Source of the DNA: Gammaproteobacteria bacterium
Lineage (GTDB): Bacteria > Pseudomonadota > Gammaproteobacteria > Steroidobacterales > Steroidobacteraceae
Length of the DNA: 46,515 nucleotides
Direction: 5' to 3'
Assembly: GCA_028293725.1 (NCBI GenBank)
Contig: JAQGOE010000299.1
Span: 1 to 46,515 of the forward strand
The notes below the pieces were generated by a model that worked only from the letters and a program-made list of their open reading frames with translations, ran no database searches and was not told the DNA's origin. Shown piece after piece: positions 17,237 to 26,568 of the stretch; the first letter of the stretch is position 1; each line of letters starts with the position of its first letter. A program made the position numbers and the translations under genes.

Positions 17237-17643
17237 AATCACTACTCGTCACCGCCGGACTGCTGCTGGGCCTGGCTCAAGCAGTGCAAGCGGCCGCCCC
17301 GGAGACCGTGGACGGCGACGCCATCCACCTCGAGCTGAGCCCGCGAATCTGCACCCTGGCGAATCGCGACAAACAATGCCAGACCGCGGTGCATGCGCAG
17401 TGGAGCGCGCCGCGCGAGGAGTCGTTATGCCTGGTGATCGTGGATCGGCCGGATATCAAGCACTGTTGGGAGCACTACTCCCAGGGCACCTACAGCATCG
17501 ATCTGACTTTCGTGGATGACCTGACATTTCAGCTGCGCGATCCGGGCCTGCAGAACATACTGGCTTCCGAGGTGCTGCGTGTGATCCGGGAGGCCCTGCA
17601 CTACCGGCACAGGCGCCGCGAGCCGTGGAATATTTTCGAGTGA
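17233..17643 (+). CDS. DUF3019 protein, exported
   Basis: A 136-residue protein with a signal peptide (LLVTAGLLLGLAQAVQA) followed by a short beta-rich domain. It carries conserved Cys residues (RICTLANRDKQCQTAV, ESLCLVIVD, IKHCWEHY) that could form disulfides in the periplasm. This is the DUF3019 pattern, a family of unknown function that I recall between MipA/OmpV and RstA/RstB-type genes in Shewanella-like genomes. The start codon is TTG, overlapping the mipA stop by four bases (TTGA), so it depends on translational coupling. The C-terminus is basic (YRHRRREPWN). A role as a periplasmic accessory of the sensor kinase or the OmpV protein is inference. Confidence 0.85.
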   Translation: MKSLLVTAGLLLGLAQAVQAAAPETVDGDAIHLELSPRICTLANRDKQCQTAVHAQWSAPREESLCLVIVDRPDIKHCWEHYSQGTYSIDLTFVDDLTFQLRDPGLQNILASEVLRVIREALHYRHRRREPWNIFE

Positions 17644-17674
17644 GCGCGCACCGCCACGGCCCGCGACAATCCGC

Positions 17675-18379
17675 ATGAGCGCCGTACCTGTCCCGTCAAT
17701 TCTGCTGGTCGAGGACGATCTGCGCCTGGCGGAGCTGGTGAGCCGTTATCTCGAGAGCAACGGCTTCAGTGTGGCGATCGCGAGCCGCGGCGACGAAGTC
17801 GCGGGCACGGTGGAGCGCGAGCCGCCGGACCTGGTCATCCTGGATCTCGGACTGCCGGGGGAGGACGGCTTTACGGTCTGCCGCCAACTGCGACTCATGT
17901 ACACCAACCCCATCCTCATCCTGACCGCTCGCGACAGCGACATCGATCACGTGTTGGGACTGGAGCTCGGCGCCGACGACTACGTGATCAAGCCGGTGGA
18001 GCCGCGGGTGCTGCTCGCCCGGATTGGTGCCCTGCTGCGACGCAGTCGGGGCGCGCTGGGTCCGGAGCGCAAGCTGTTGCAGTTCGGAAAACTAACCATC
18101 AACGCGACTTCGCGCGCCGTCTACCTCGATGGACAGAGCATCGCCCTGTCCGGCAACGAATTCGATCTGCTCCTCTACCTGGCCTCGCACCCCGGCAAGA
18201 TCCAGTCACGCGAAACCCTGTTCAAAGACCTCTTCAAACGCGAATACGACGGTATGGACCGGATGCTCGACATCCGCATTTCGCGCCTGCGCCGCAAACT
18301 CGGTGACGAAGCCGAGACGGCCGAACGGATCAAAACCATCTGGGGCCAGGGGTATCTGTTCGTCCCAGACGCTTGGTGA
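17675..18379 (+). CDS. OmpR/RstA-family response regulator
   Basis: A 234-residue two-component transcription factor. The receiver domain has the acidic pair EDD near residue 13, the phospho-acceptor Asp57 in VILDLGLPGEDGF, Thr in LTARD and Lys in YVIKPVEPRVLLAR. The C-terminal winged-helix domain (ALSGNEFDLLLYLASHPGKI, then DIRISRLRRKLGD and GQGYLFVP) is of OmpR type. Layout and neighbours suggest RstA. It lies 31 bases after the DUF3019 stop and 3 bases before the kinase gene. It probably controls its own operon, but I cannot place a binding site. Confidence 0.95.
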   Translation: MSAVPVPSILLVEDDLRLAELVSRYLESNGFSVAIASRGDEVAGTVEREPPDLVILDLGLPGEDGFTVCRQLRLMYTNPILILTARDSDIDHVLGLELGADDYVIKPVEPRVLLARIGALLRRSRGALGPERKLLQFGKLTINATSRAVYLDGQSIALSGNEFDLLLYLASHPGKIQSRETLFKDLFKREYDGMDRMLDIRISRLRRKLGDEAETAERIKTIWGQGYLFVPDAW

Positions 18380-18382
18380 CTC

Positions 18383-19663
18383 ATGGTCCGGCATTTCCTG
18401 GGCTTGTACCTTCTCATCGTATTCACACTGGCCGTCGTGAGCTGGGGGCAGGACCGGCTGCTGCGGACCTATAGCAGCACGGATGCTGCCGATGACAGAC
18501 CGGTCGCAATCGCCATGTCTACTCTCGCCGATCGGCTGCATGGCGAGCCGCCGGAAAAATGGCGGGACATCATCACGGGTGTCGCCGCAAGAACAGGGGT
18601 CGACATGGAGTTGTTCGCAACACGAGACATTGCGGGTGACGAGACGCTCGCGAAGCTCGCGCACGGCGCAATAGCTTACATGGAAGCCACCGGCGGCGAT
18701 TCCTGGGCGCTGCGCCGGCTGGACGCCGACTACGTACTGGCCATCAAGTCCGCCGCGCCCGGCGCGCGGCGCGGCCTGTTGGAGTGGTCGCTCACCATGC
18801 TTTTCTACGCGGCGATTGCCCTGGTGATCATGTTCTGGATCTGGCCACTGACGCGTGACCTGCGCGCACTGGAGAAGGCGGCGGCGCAGTTCGGCAACCG
18901 GAACTGGTCCTTCAACGCCCGTATCAAACCGCACTCGCAGATCTACCCGCTCGTACAGACCTTTCGCCGCATGGCCGCGCGCATCGACGGCTTGATCGCC
19001 TCCCACAAGGACATGTCCAACGCGGTCTCGCACGAGATCAGGACGCCGCTGTCGCGCATGCAGTTCGAGATCGAGCTCGCGCAACAGGCAACGACGGTCG
19101 AAGAGGTGCGCCGCTCGCTGGGTCACGTCAAAACCGATATCGCGGCTATCAACGACCTGGTCGCGGCGACACTCAGCTACGCGATCCTCGAGCGGGCCGA
19201 TGTCACACTCAACGTCAACTCTCATAATTTCACGGCGCTCATTCCCGCGATCGCCGCATCCATCGCACACGATGCGCGCCCGGACCTCCAGATCAGCGCC
19301 GACGTTCAAAATGACGCCGCCGCGGTCCGCTGCGACGTACACCTCATCGAAACAGTACTCAGAAACCTTCTCTACAACGCCACCCGGTACGCGAAGCACT
19401 CGATCAAGGTGGCGTTCACATCGTATGATGGGGTGAATCGCCTGCTGGTGGACGACGATGGGCCGGGTATTCCGCAGGCGGACCGCCACCGCGTGTTTGA
19501 ATCATTCGTGCAACTCGAGCGCACGGCGGGCCGTAAGACCGGCTTCGGTCTCGGCCTGGCGATCGTCAAGCGCGCTATCGAATGGCACGGCGGCGAAGTC
19601 TCGGTCGTGGAGTCACCGCTTGGCGGCGCCCGCTTCTGTGTCACGTGGCCGGCGATCGTCTAA
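18383..19663 (+). CDS. Sensor histidine kinase, RstB-like
   Basis: A 426-residue membrane kinase partnered with the upstream response regulator. It has one N-terminal membrane helix (about 5-20), a short periplasmic sensor of about 115 residues, a second helix (about 135-154, MLFYAAIALVIMFWIW) and a HAMP-like linker. The dimerisation/phosphoacceptor box is SNAVSHEIRTPLSRMQF with His217. The ATPase lobe has the N-box NLLYNATRYA, G1 DDDGPGIP and G2 GFGLGLAI. Length and the small sensor match RstB. The signal is unknown. The gene ends 48 bases before the convergent lplT stop. Confidence 0.95.
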   Translation: MVRHFLGLYLLIVFTLAVVSWGQDRLLRTYSSTDAADDRPVAIAMSTLADRLHGEPPEKWRDIITGVAARTGVDMELFATRDIAGDETLAKLAHGAIAYMEATGGDSWALRRLDADYVLAIKSAAPGARRGLLEWSLTMLFYAAIALVIMFWIWPLTRDLRALEKAAAQFGNRNWSFNARIKPHSQIYPLVQTFRRMAARIDGLIASHKDMSNAVSHEIRTPLSRMQFEIELAQQATTVEEVRRSLGHVKTDIAAINDLVAATLSYAILERADVTLNVNSHNFTALIPAIAASIAHDARPDLQISADVQNDAAAVRCDVHLIETVLRNLLYNATRYAKHSIKVAFTSYDGVNRLLVDDDGPGIPQADRHRVFESFVQLERTAGRKTGFGLGLAIVKRAIEWHGGEVSVVESPLGGARFCVTWPAIV

Positions 19664-19695
19664 GCCGGGCGCAGCCTTTGTCGCAGTCATGGCGT

Positions 19696-19723
19696 AGCGC
19701 TTCCGGGAAGCTCAGGAAGCGCT
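19696..19723. terminator. Hairpin at the convergent kinase/lplT junction
   Basis: A perfect 9-bp stem, AGCGCTTCC (19696-19704) with GGAAGCGCT (19715-19723), encloses a 10-base loop. It sits just after the kinase gene and over the last codons of lplT. It could serve as a two-way terminator, but there is no T-tract on either side, so intrinsic termination is doubtful. Confidence 0.3.
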
Positions 19724-20929
19724 CACCGCCAAGCGCGTTTGCCAGCGTCGGTGCAGCAACAAGGTGCCGATCGAGAGCGCCAACGCCGCGCCGAACCCCG
19801 CGGCCAGCGAGGTAATCGGAGCCCCGGCGCGAACCGCCAGGGTATAGAGACCGACCATCACGAGCATGGCCGCGTTTTCCGCGAGATTCTGCACGGCGAT
19901 GGCATGCCCGGTGCCCACCGTCCTTTGACCGCGTTCCTGTAGCAATGCGTTAAGCGGCACGACAAAGAAGCCGCCACAGGCGCCGATGACGACCATTATG
20001 CTGTAGGCCATCGGCAGGTGGGTTGTAAAGGCAAGCACACACACCGCCAAACCGATGAGCACTCCGGCAGGCAACGCGCGCTCGGCTTTGTCGAGGGTGA
20101 CATACTTTCCCGCCAGTCCCGCGCCGATGACAATGCCCACCGCCACGACCGCATTGAGATAAGCGGGCGTACTGTTATCAGTTAGACCTAACGCCACCGG
20201 CACCCACGCCACCAGGAGAAACCGCAGTGTCGAGCCCGCGGCCCAGAACAGGCTGGTCCCGGTCATGGAGAAGCGCGTATCCGGATTGCGAACCAGCGTC
20301 ACCGTTGCTTTGGCAAAATCGCGGAACACTTCGGTCACCGAGAATGAAGTGAGCCGATGAGCGGGCGGCAGGCGCGGAATGAGCAGATTTGCGGCGGCCG
20401 CAACACCGTAACAGACCGTCACCAGGGCGAGCGCACCCGACACGCTCCAGTCCGACAGGGCGCCGCCGGCAATGGCGCCTGCGAGAATCGCCGCGATGGT
20501 CGAGGATTCGATCAGGCTGTTGGCTTTCACCAGGTTTTCCTTGCTGGTGAGCTCCGACAGAATGCCGTACTTCGCCGGCGAGTAAGCCGCCGCGCCGGCG
20601 CCGACGAGGCCGTAGGCCAGGAAGGGGTTCAGGCCAACACAGATCCCGAGGGCTCCCACGAGCTTCAGCCCGTTGGCCATCAACATGACCCGCCCCTTCG
20701 GGAGAGAGTCGGCGAACGGACCCGCGAAGGGCGCGAGAATGATGTAGGCGCCGACAAAGAACTCCTGCAGGAGCGGCGCGGCCCAGTCCGGGTAGTGCTC
20801 ACTCTTGAGCAGCGCGAGCGCGCCGAACAGCAACGCGTTGTCCGCCATGGCGGAGAGAAACTGCGCGATCAGGACCGCGATCATGCCGCGCGTCCACAGA
20901 GGCGCGGACCCGTTTTCCATGTTGGTCAT
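19712..20929 (-). CDS. lplT: Lysophospholipid transporter LplT
   Basis: A 405-residue MFS flippase that brings lysophosphatidylethanolamine and lysophosphatidylglycerol across the inner membrane to Aas for re-acylation. About 12 membrane helices are visible. Family features include [20 protein letters not shown], the loop [27 protein letters not shown] and a long C-terminal half with [16 protein letters not shown], which matches LplT of E. coli (397 residues). The ATG at 20929 has GGAG nine bases upstream. It follows aas on the same strand with a 19-base gap, in the E. coli gene order, which makes the assignment firm. Confidence 0.94.
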   Translation of the reverse strand: MTNMENGSAPLWTRGMIAVLIAQFLSAMADNALLFGALALLKSEHYPDWAAPLLQEFFVGAYIILAPFAGPFADSLPKGRVMLMANGLKLVGALGICVGLNPFLAYGLVGAGAAAYSPAKYGILSELTSKENLVKANSLIESSTIAAILAGAIAGGALSDWSVSGALALVTVCYGVAAAANLLIPRLPPAHRLTSFSVTEVFRDFAKATVTLVRNPDTRFSMTGTSLFWAAGSTLRFLLVAWVPVALGLTDNSTPAYLNAVVAVGIVIGAGLAGKYVTLDKAERALPAGVLIGLAVCVLAFTTHLPMAYSIMVVIGACGGFFVVPLNALLQERGQRTVGTGHAIAVQNLAENAAMLVMVGLYTLAVRAGAPITSLAAGFGAALALSIGTLLLHRRWQTRLAVSAS

Positions 20930-20948
20930 CGAAGGATGCTCCGTGAAT

Positions 20949-23123
20949 TCAGGCGGCGGCGGCGGTGTTGGCAGTGGCTTCGGCCATCTGCTTGAGGCGC
21001 ACGTAATCGGTCTTGCCGGATCCGAGCAGTGGAATGGCAGTGACGATTTCTACTACCCGCGGGACCGCGAGCTCGGGCGCTCCGAAGCTCTTGGCTGCCG
21101 CGCTCAATTGCTCACGGCCCAGGCCTTCGGCGGTGGTAAACAGCACGAGCGCCTCGCCTTTGGCCGGGTCCGTGCGAGTCGACGCGGCATGTAAGAAGCC
21201 CGGAGCGGCGGTGGCGGCGATCCGCTCCACCACTTCCAACGAGATCATCTCGCCGGCAATTTTCGCGAAGCGCTTCACCCTGCCGCGGATATGGACGAAG
21301 CCATCTTCGTCGACGAACACAATGTCGCCCGTGGAATACCAGCCTTCCCGGATGGACTTCGGCGGCTGGATAACACCAGGCTGGTCATAAAGGAAGTAGC
21401 CCTTCATGACATTGGGGCCTTTGACATGCAGCACGCCGCCACTGTCGATTCCCGGTACGGGCTCGAGCTCGTACTCCATACCGGGCACCAACTGCCCGAC
21501 ACTGCCGGTGCGGCACGCCATCGGCACATTCACCGCAATGACAGGAGCGCATTCCGTCACGCCATAGCCCTCCAGGACCCGGATTCCGAACTTGTCGATC
21601 CACAGGCGGCGCACGTCGTCGGAGAGCTTCTCCGCGCCCGCGACGACATAGCGCAATCGGCCGAAGTCGTAGGGATGTGCGAACTTCCCGTAATTGGCCA
21701 GGAAGGTGGAGGTACCGAACAGCACGGTACAGTTCCGGTCGTACACCAATTCCGGAATCACCCGGTAGTGCAACGGACTCGGATAGAGGAAGGCCTTGCA
21801 GCCGGACACCAGGGGCATCACCACCCCGCAGGTCAGTCCGAATGAATGAAACAGCGGCAGGGAGATCATGAACTTGTCCAGCGGCGAGAAGTCCGCCAGG
21901 GACCGCACTTGCGCGATGTTGGAAAGCAGCGAGGCATGCGAATGCACCACACCCTTGGGCTTGCCTTCCGATCCTGACGTGAACAACACGACAGCCGGGT
22001 CATCCGGGCTCTGCCCGGAGTTGGGGAGGCTCGAGAACAGCGCGCGCGCCAGAACCCACAGCTTGTCCATGAGCCCCAGGCGGCCCTTCAGATCCTCCAG
22101 GTAGTGGACCTGGACGTCGGGAATGCCTTCCAGGAGGTGGCCCAGGCGCGCCTTTTCCAGGAAAGTCCGCGAGGCCACCACGTTACGGATCCGGGCAACC
22201 GCGCAGGCGGCGCGGACTCCGTCGGAACCGGCGGTGTAGTTGAGCAAAGCGGGCACGCGCCCCGAACCAGACAACCCGAGGATGAGGCCTAGTGTCGGCG
22301 CCGCATTAGGCATCACAACGCCAACGACCTCTCCGCGGCGCGTAAACGAGCTCGTGAGGCGTGCCAGACCTAACGCCATGCGCAGCAGCGACCCGTATGA
22401 CTCCTCCTTCATACGGACGTCCTCGACGAGGCGATAGCGACTGCCGAAGGTAGCTTTCGCGTCGAGAAAAGCCTCGGACAGTGTCCGTTGCGGCCGTGTG
22501 GCGACCAGCATGTCGAGCAGAATACGGCGCATCAACTCTCCGGCACGGCGGCGACGGAGTTTCGCGGAGGGCAGCGCGGGCATGGGAATCTGCCGGCGCG
22601 GCTGGATAGCGATACGGATCTTCGGAAACAACTTGAGCGGATAGATTCCCGCGAGCCGGCCGAAGTAACTGCGGCCCGAGCCCTCGATCCGGACCGGAAC
22701 GACAGTAGCCCCCGTCTTGGCGGCCACGAACGCGGCGCCGTCGTAGACTTTCATGAGCGAGCCGGTAATGGTCAGTCGCCCTTCCGGGAAGATCACCACC
22801 GGCTTGCCGGTCTCCACCAGGCGGCAGATGAGCTTCATCGACAGGGGGCTCGCCGAATCCACCGCGAGATGTGGCACGTAGCGCAGTATCAAGCGGAAGT
22901 ACCACTTCGTGAGCACCTGCGCGTGGACCACGAAGACGGCGTCAATGGGCAAAAACGCACCCAACAGCAGGCCATCCAGGAAGGACTCGTGGTTGGCGAC
23001 GATCAGGGTGCGATCGTTGACAAACACCCCGGCGTCGCCGGTGACCCGGACACGGAACAGGGGCCTCAGGATCACCCGAAGCAGCAGTCTCACCAGCGCC
23101 GAGGAGCGGAAGGTCGGATTCAT
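20949..23123 (-). CDS. aas: Bifunctional acyl-ACP synthetase / 2-acylglycerophosphoethanolamine acyltransferase Aas
   Basis: A 724-residue inner-membrane enzyme that activates fatty acid on its acyl carrier protein and transfers it to lysophospholipid. The N-terminal PlsC-type acyltransferase has NHESFLDG (His45, Asp50) and FPEGRLT. The C-terminal AMP-binding domain has the P-loop-like [12 protein letters not shown], the signature [14 protein letters not shown] and [19 protein letters not shown]. Length is close to E. coli Aas (719). The ATG at 23123 starts the protein at the family N-terminus; longer in-frame extensions run far into non-conserved upstream sequence. It is followed by lplT, forming the salvage pair, and is divergent from an XRE regulator. 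Confidence 0.95.
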   Translation of the reverse strand: MNPTFRSSALVRLLLRVILRPLFRVRVTGDAGVFVNDRTLIVANHESFLDGLLLGAFLPIDAVFVVHAQVLTKWYFRLILRYVPHLAVDSASPLSMKLICRLVETGKPVVIFPEGRLTITGSLMKVYDGAAFVAAKTGATVVPVRIEGSGRSYFGRLAGIYPLKLFPKIRIAIQPRRQIPMPALPSAKLRRRRAGELMRRILLDMLVATRPQRTLSEAFLDAKATFGSRYRLVEDVRMKEESYGSLLRMALGLARLTSSFTRRGEVVGVVMPNAAPTLGLILGLSGSGRVPALLNYTAGSDGVRAACAVARIRNVVASRTFLEKARLGHLLEGIPDVQVHYLEDLKGRLGLMDKLWVLARALFSSLPNSGQSPDDPAVVLFTSGSEGKPKGVVHSHASLLSNIAQVRSLADFSPLDKFMISLPLFHSFGLTCGVVMPLVSGCKAFLYPSPLHYRVIPELVYDRNCTVLFGTSTFLANYGKFAHPYDFGRLRYVVAGAEKLSDDVRRLWIDKFGIRVLEGYGVTECAPVIAVNVPMACRTGSVGQLVPGMEYELEPVPGIDSGGVLHVKGPNVMKGYFLYDQPGVIQPPKSIREGWYSTGDIVFVDEDGFVHIRGRVKRFAKIAGEMISLEVVERIAATAAPGFLHAASTRTDPAKGEALVLFTTAEGLGREQLSAAAKSFGAPELAVPRVVEIVTAIPLLGSGKTDYVRLKQMAEATANTAAAA

Positions 23124-23429
23124 TGCACGGTCCCTAGGTTTATTTGTCAGTCTTTCCGGGATGTTAGGCGCATTGGAAGACTGGGCGCCCTTAAGGGCGT
23201 CACAGCGCGGCGCCACGACATGGGGCGCATACCTGGCGACACCTATCGGTTCCATCGCTTTCCAGACACTCATCGGCGACCTGCCTCGTTTTTGACGACG
23301 GGGCGCAAGATCGCCCAAGGTGCTCCTGGATGCCACCTTTCCCGCCTGAGTAGCGTCGAAATAGCCAAAAGGTAGCGTGTGGTGATACCTTTCCCGGGTG
23401 CCCGGAAGGAGGGCGAAAAGGAACGAGCA
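23124..23429. other. Divergent intergenic region between aas and the XRE regulator
   Basis: About 306 bases with no credible gene. The part near the regulator holds a triplicated ACCTTT motif (listed separately). The part near aas (23124-23330) shows an AT-rich patch just before the aas start and nothing else I can name; promoters must lie here for both directions, but I cannot assign hexamers with confidence. Confidence 0.6.
23335..23396. promoter_or_regulatory. Three-copy ACCTTT operator-like cluster
   Basis: The 10-mer ACCTTTCCCG occurs twice in direct orientation (23335-23344 and 23387-23396), exactly 52 bases apart, about five helical turns. Between them AAAGGTA (23368-23374) forms an inverted repeat with TACCTTT (23386-23392). 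The cluster ends 33 bases before the XRE start. Arrangement and position fit an autoregulatory operator, possibly also acting on aas; binding by the XRE protein is inference. Confidence 0.4.
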
Positions 23430-24176
23430 ATGGCCGAACAGGCAATGATCGTGGCGGAGTTGAAGCGTGCTTTGCGGGAGCACGAGCTCACGTACGCGGA
23501 CGTGGCGCGCAAGCTCGAGTTGAGCGTCGCTACCGTGAAGCGCCTGTTCTCGACCGGTGACTTCTCGCTGCAACGGGTCGACGGGATTTGCGAGCTCATG
23601 GGAATCGGCCTGCGTGAGATTCTCGAGCGCGGCCAGGACCGCGCCACGCCGGTGAATCAACTCACGGTCACCCAGGAACAGGAGATCGTCGCCGACCACC
23701 GGCTATTCTTCGTGACCTGGCTGGTTCTGAACCGCACGCCGTTCGAGGAGATCGTGCGCCACTACCGGTTCACGGACCGGGAGTTGCTGCGCTATTTCAT
23801 CAAACTCGACCGGCTGAAGGTGATCGAGTTACAACCCGGCAACCGGGTGCGACTGCTGGTGAGCAGGCGCTTCAGCTGGCGCGCGGGAGGTCCGGTGCAG
23901 AAGTACATTCATCAAAAGCTGCTGCGGGAATTCTTTGCCGGTCATTTCGCGGGCGCGAATGAGGAGTTCTTCTTCCACGGTGGCGCGATATCCGATGAGA
24001 CCCTGGCGCAGGTGAAGCGGGTTCTCCGCAATGCATCGCGGGAATGCGTGGACATCGTAGAGGGCGATCGCGGCCCGTGGGACACGCGTCATGGCACCGC
24101 CTTCGTTCTCGCCGTTCGGCCCTGGAACTACAGTGGTTTTGCGCAGTTCGATAGGCCAGCGCTCCAGCGCGATTGA
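23430..24176 (+). CDS. XRE-family helix-turn-helix regulator with uncharacterised C-terminal domain
   Basis: A 248-residue protein. Residues about 5-60 form a Cro/CI-type HTH: AELKRALREHELTYADVARK, LSVATVKRLFSTG, then SLQRVDGICELMGIGLREIL. The remaining 180 residues contain a second winged-helix-like segment (TPFEEIVRHYRFTDRELLRY, LDRLKVIELQPGNRVRLLVS) and a mixed alpha/beta end; I do not recognise a ligand site. The ATG at 23430 is preferred because AAGGA lies upstream and because an earlier GTG start would place the candidate operators inside the gene. It overlaps the 5' end of polB by up to 86 bases, depending on the polB start. It is divergent from aas. Confidence 0.88.
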   Translation: MAEQAMIVAELKRALREHELTYADVARKLELSVATVKRLFSTGDFSLQRVDGICELMGIGLREILERGQDRATPVNQLTVTQEQEIVADHRLFFVTWLVLNRTPFEEIVRHYRFTDRELLRYFIKLDRLKVIELQPGNRVRLLVSRRFSWRAGGPVQKYIHQKLLREFFAGHFAGANEEFFFHGGAISDETLAQVKRVLRNASRECVDIVEGDRGPWDTRHGTAFVLAVRPWNYSGFAQFDRPALQRD

Positions 24177-26532
24177 GACACGCTTGCGCGGCTTCATCCT
24201 CCAGGCCAGCTATCGTGTCGTCTCGGACTCGAGCGGCCGACGCATTCCGGTCGTTCATCTGTATGGCCGGCTGGAGGACGGCGGCACATTTCTGGTCCGT
24301 GACGGCCGGCAACGTCCGCAATTCTACATTCCGGCGGCGGCCTCGGAGCGCGCACGCACGTTAGGCGCCCCCGACCCGCAGCCGGTCAACAAACACACCT
24401 TCTCCGGCGCGCCGGTAGCCCGCATCGAGATGCCGGTACCGGCCGATGTCCCCGGCTTGCGGGATCGGCTGCACGCGGCCGGCATCGACACCTTCGAGGC
24501 GGATGTGCGCTTTGCCATGCGCTATCTGATTGAGCGCGGCATCAAGGGCGGCTGCGAGATCGAAGGCACCGCGATTCCCGGCGGCGGCATGACCTGGGTG
24601 TTCGACGAACCTGTGCTACGACCCGCGGACGTCAAAGTCGAACCCCACGTACTGTCTTTCGATATCGAAACCGACGGCAAGAGCGAGCGCCTGCTGGCCA
24701 TTTCACTGTACGCCCCCGGAGTCGATGAGGTTCTCATCGTCGATGGCGGCGATCGCGCCATGCCGGAGCACGCGACGCGCTGTAAGGATGAAGCCGCCGC
24801 GTTGGACGCATTCTGCGCTCGCGTCGCGCAGATTGATCCTGATGTGCTGACGGGTTGGAATGTCATCGACTTCGACCTGACGGTGTTAGAAAAAATCGCT
24901 ACCCGTCTGCGCCATCCTTTCCGGCTCGGGCGTGACTCCGGCGCCATGCGCCTGCGTAAGGCGGAGGGTTATTTTGGCAGCGGGCAGGCCGCGATTCCCG
25001 GCCGCCTCGTGCTCGATGGCATCGACCTGCTAAGGGGCGCCTTCGTGCGGATGGATGATTATTCCCTCGACGCCGTGGCCCGAAAGGTGCTTGGCGAGGG
25101 CAAGGCCGTCGTCGGCGAGGTCCGCGATCGTATCGGGGAAATCCTCCACAACTACAAGCACGATCTACCTGCGTTCGCGCTTTACGCGCGCACGGATGCG
25201 CGACTCGCTTACGAAATCCAGCAGCGGCTCAACCTCATCCGGCTGGCCTTCGCGCGCAGCCAACTCGCGGGGATGACGCCCGATCGGGTGGCCGCGAGCA
25301 TCGCGTCTTTCGATTTTCTCTACCTCAGCGAGCTCGAGCACCAAGGTATCGTCGCGCCCACGGTACGGGCCGACGACTCGCGCGTTTTCGCGGCCCAACA
25401 GGGCGGCCACGTCCTCGAGCCTCGCCCGGGCCTGCACTCGAACGTCTGGGTGTTTGATTTCAAGAGCCTGTATCCGAGCATCATCCGCACCTTCAACATC
25501 GATCCGCTTTCCTACGTCGCCAACCCGACGAGCGACCACGGCGATCTCATCCACGTGCCGGGTGGCGCATTCCGCCGCTCACCGGCCATCCTCCCGCGAA
25601 TGCTGGATGAGCTGTTTCCGCAACGTGCGGCGGCTAAGAAAGCGGGCGACGACGTGGCCTCCAACGCCATCAAGATCCTGATGAATTCGTTTTATGGGGT
25701 GCTGGGGACGCCGGCATGCCGCTTCTCCAACCCGGCTCTGGCGAACTCCATCACCGGCACGGGCCGTGAGATGTTGTTGTGGTCAAAGCGCTGGTTCGAG
25801 GCCGCGGGATTCGACGTCCTCTATGGAGACACGGACAGCTTGTTCGTGCACTCCCACGGGACCGATCCCGAGGCGGCCTGTGAACAGGCGCGCAAACTCG
25901 TGATCGCCTTGAACGATGAGTTGGTCCGTTACATCAGCGAGCGCTGGCACGTGCAGAGCCGGATGGAACTCGAGTTCGAGAAGCTCTATCTGAAACTGTT
26001 TCTGCCGCGTGCGAGACATAGCACACGCGGAGCGAGCAAGCGCTATGCGGGGCTGCTACACGGGCCGGCGGACGCCGATAACGTGGAGTTCGTCGGGATG
26101 GAAGTCGTCAGGCGCGACTGGACGGATCTCGCCAAACAGGTACAGCGTCAGTTGTATCAACGGCTCTTTACCGGACAACGCGTGGATACCTATCTCGCCG
26201 ATATGGTCCAGCAGGTGCGTCGTGGCGCCCTCGACGAGGCTCTCGTGTATCGCAAGAATCTGCGGAAATCCGCGGACGATTACACGAGCACCACGCCGCC
26301 GCACGTTGTCGCGGCCCGCAAGTCGACACAACCGCCGGAGCGTCTCATCCGGTACGTCATGACGACCGCGGGTGCGGAACCGCTGGACAACGTGCAGCAC
26401 CCTCTCGATCGCGAACACTACATCGACAAACAGATCAAGCCCGTGGCGGAACCCGTGCTGATCACCCTGGGACTCGATTTCGAGCGGGTGATCGGGGACA
26501 GCCGGCAGATCGATATGTATTCGCTGGAGTGA
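24091..26532 (+). CDS. polB: DNA polymerase II (family B)
   Basis: Family B polymerase with 3'-5' proofreading, SOS-associated in E. coli and used for replication restart and translesion synthesis. The exonuclease motifs are SFDIETDG (about 189-196), GWNVIDFDL and YARTDARLAYE. Polymerase motif A is DFKSLYPSI (about 456-464), motif B is AIKILMNSFYGVLGTPACRF, and motif C is YGDTDSLF (about 578-585) with both catalytic Asp. Homology to E. coli PolB (783 residues) begins only near RGFILQASYRV, residue 33, so the ATG at 24091 (813 residues, overlapping the XRE gene by 86 bases) may be too early. GTG at 24133 and TTG at 24184 are alternatives. I saw no LexA box. Confidence 0.94.
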   Translation: MAPPSFSPFGPGTTVVLRSSIGQRSSAIETRLRGFILQASYRVVSDSSGRRIPVVHLYGRLEDGGTFLVRDGRQRPQFYIPAAASERARTLGAPDPQPVNKHTFSGAPVARIEMPVPADVPGLRDRLHAAGIDTFEADVRFAMRYLIERGIKGGCEIEGTAIPGGGMTWVFDEPVLRPADVKVEPHVLSFDIETDGKSERLLAISLYAPGVDEVLIVDGGDRAMPEHATRCKDEAAALDAFCARVAQIDPDVLTGWNVIDFDLTVLEKIATRLRHPFRLGRDSGAMRLRKAEGYFGSGQAAIPGRLVLDGIDLLRGAFVRMDDYSLDAVARKVLGEGKAVVGEVRDRIGEILHNYKHDLPAFALYARTDARLAYEIQQRLNLIRLAFARSQLAGMTPDRVAASIASFDFLYLSELEHQGIVAPTVRADDSRVFAAQQGGHVLEPRPGLHSNVWVFDFKSLYPSIIRTFNIDPLSYVANPTSDHGDLIHVPGGAFRRSPAILPRMLDELFPQRAAAKKAGDDVASNAIKILMNSFYGVLGTPACRFSNPALANSITGTGREMLLWSKRWFEAAGFDVLYGDTDSLFVHSHGTDPEAACEQARKLVIALNDELVRYISERWHVQSRMELEFEKLYLKLFLPRARHSTRGASKRYAGLLHGPADADNVEFVGMEVVRRDWTDLAKQVQRQLYQRLFTGQRVDTYLADMVQQVRRGALDEALVYRKNLRKSADDYTSTTPPHVVAARKSTQPPERLIRYVMTTAGAEPLDNVQHPLDREHYIDKQIKPVAEPVLITLGLDFERVIGDSRQIDMYSLE

Positions 26533-26568
26533 GGCGCGTCGGAGGGCCTGCATCGGGCGGCCTGCGCC

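Noticed and set aside
18206..19489. 427-codon minus-strand frame opposite the histidine kinase
   Set aside because: Antisense to conserved kinase motifs; charged low-complexity translation.
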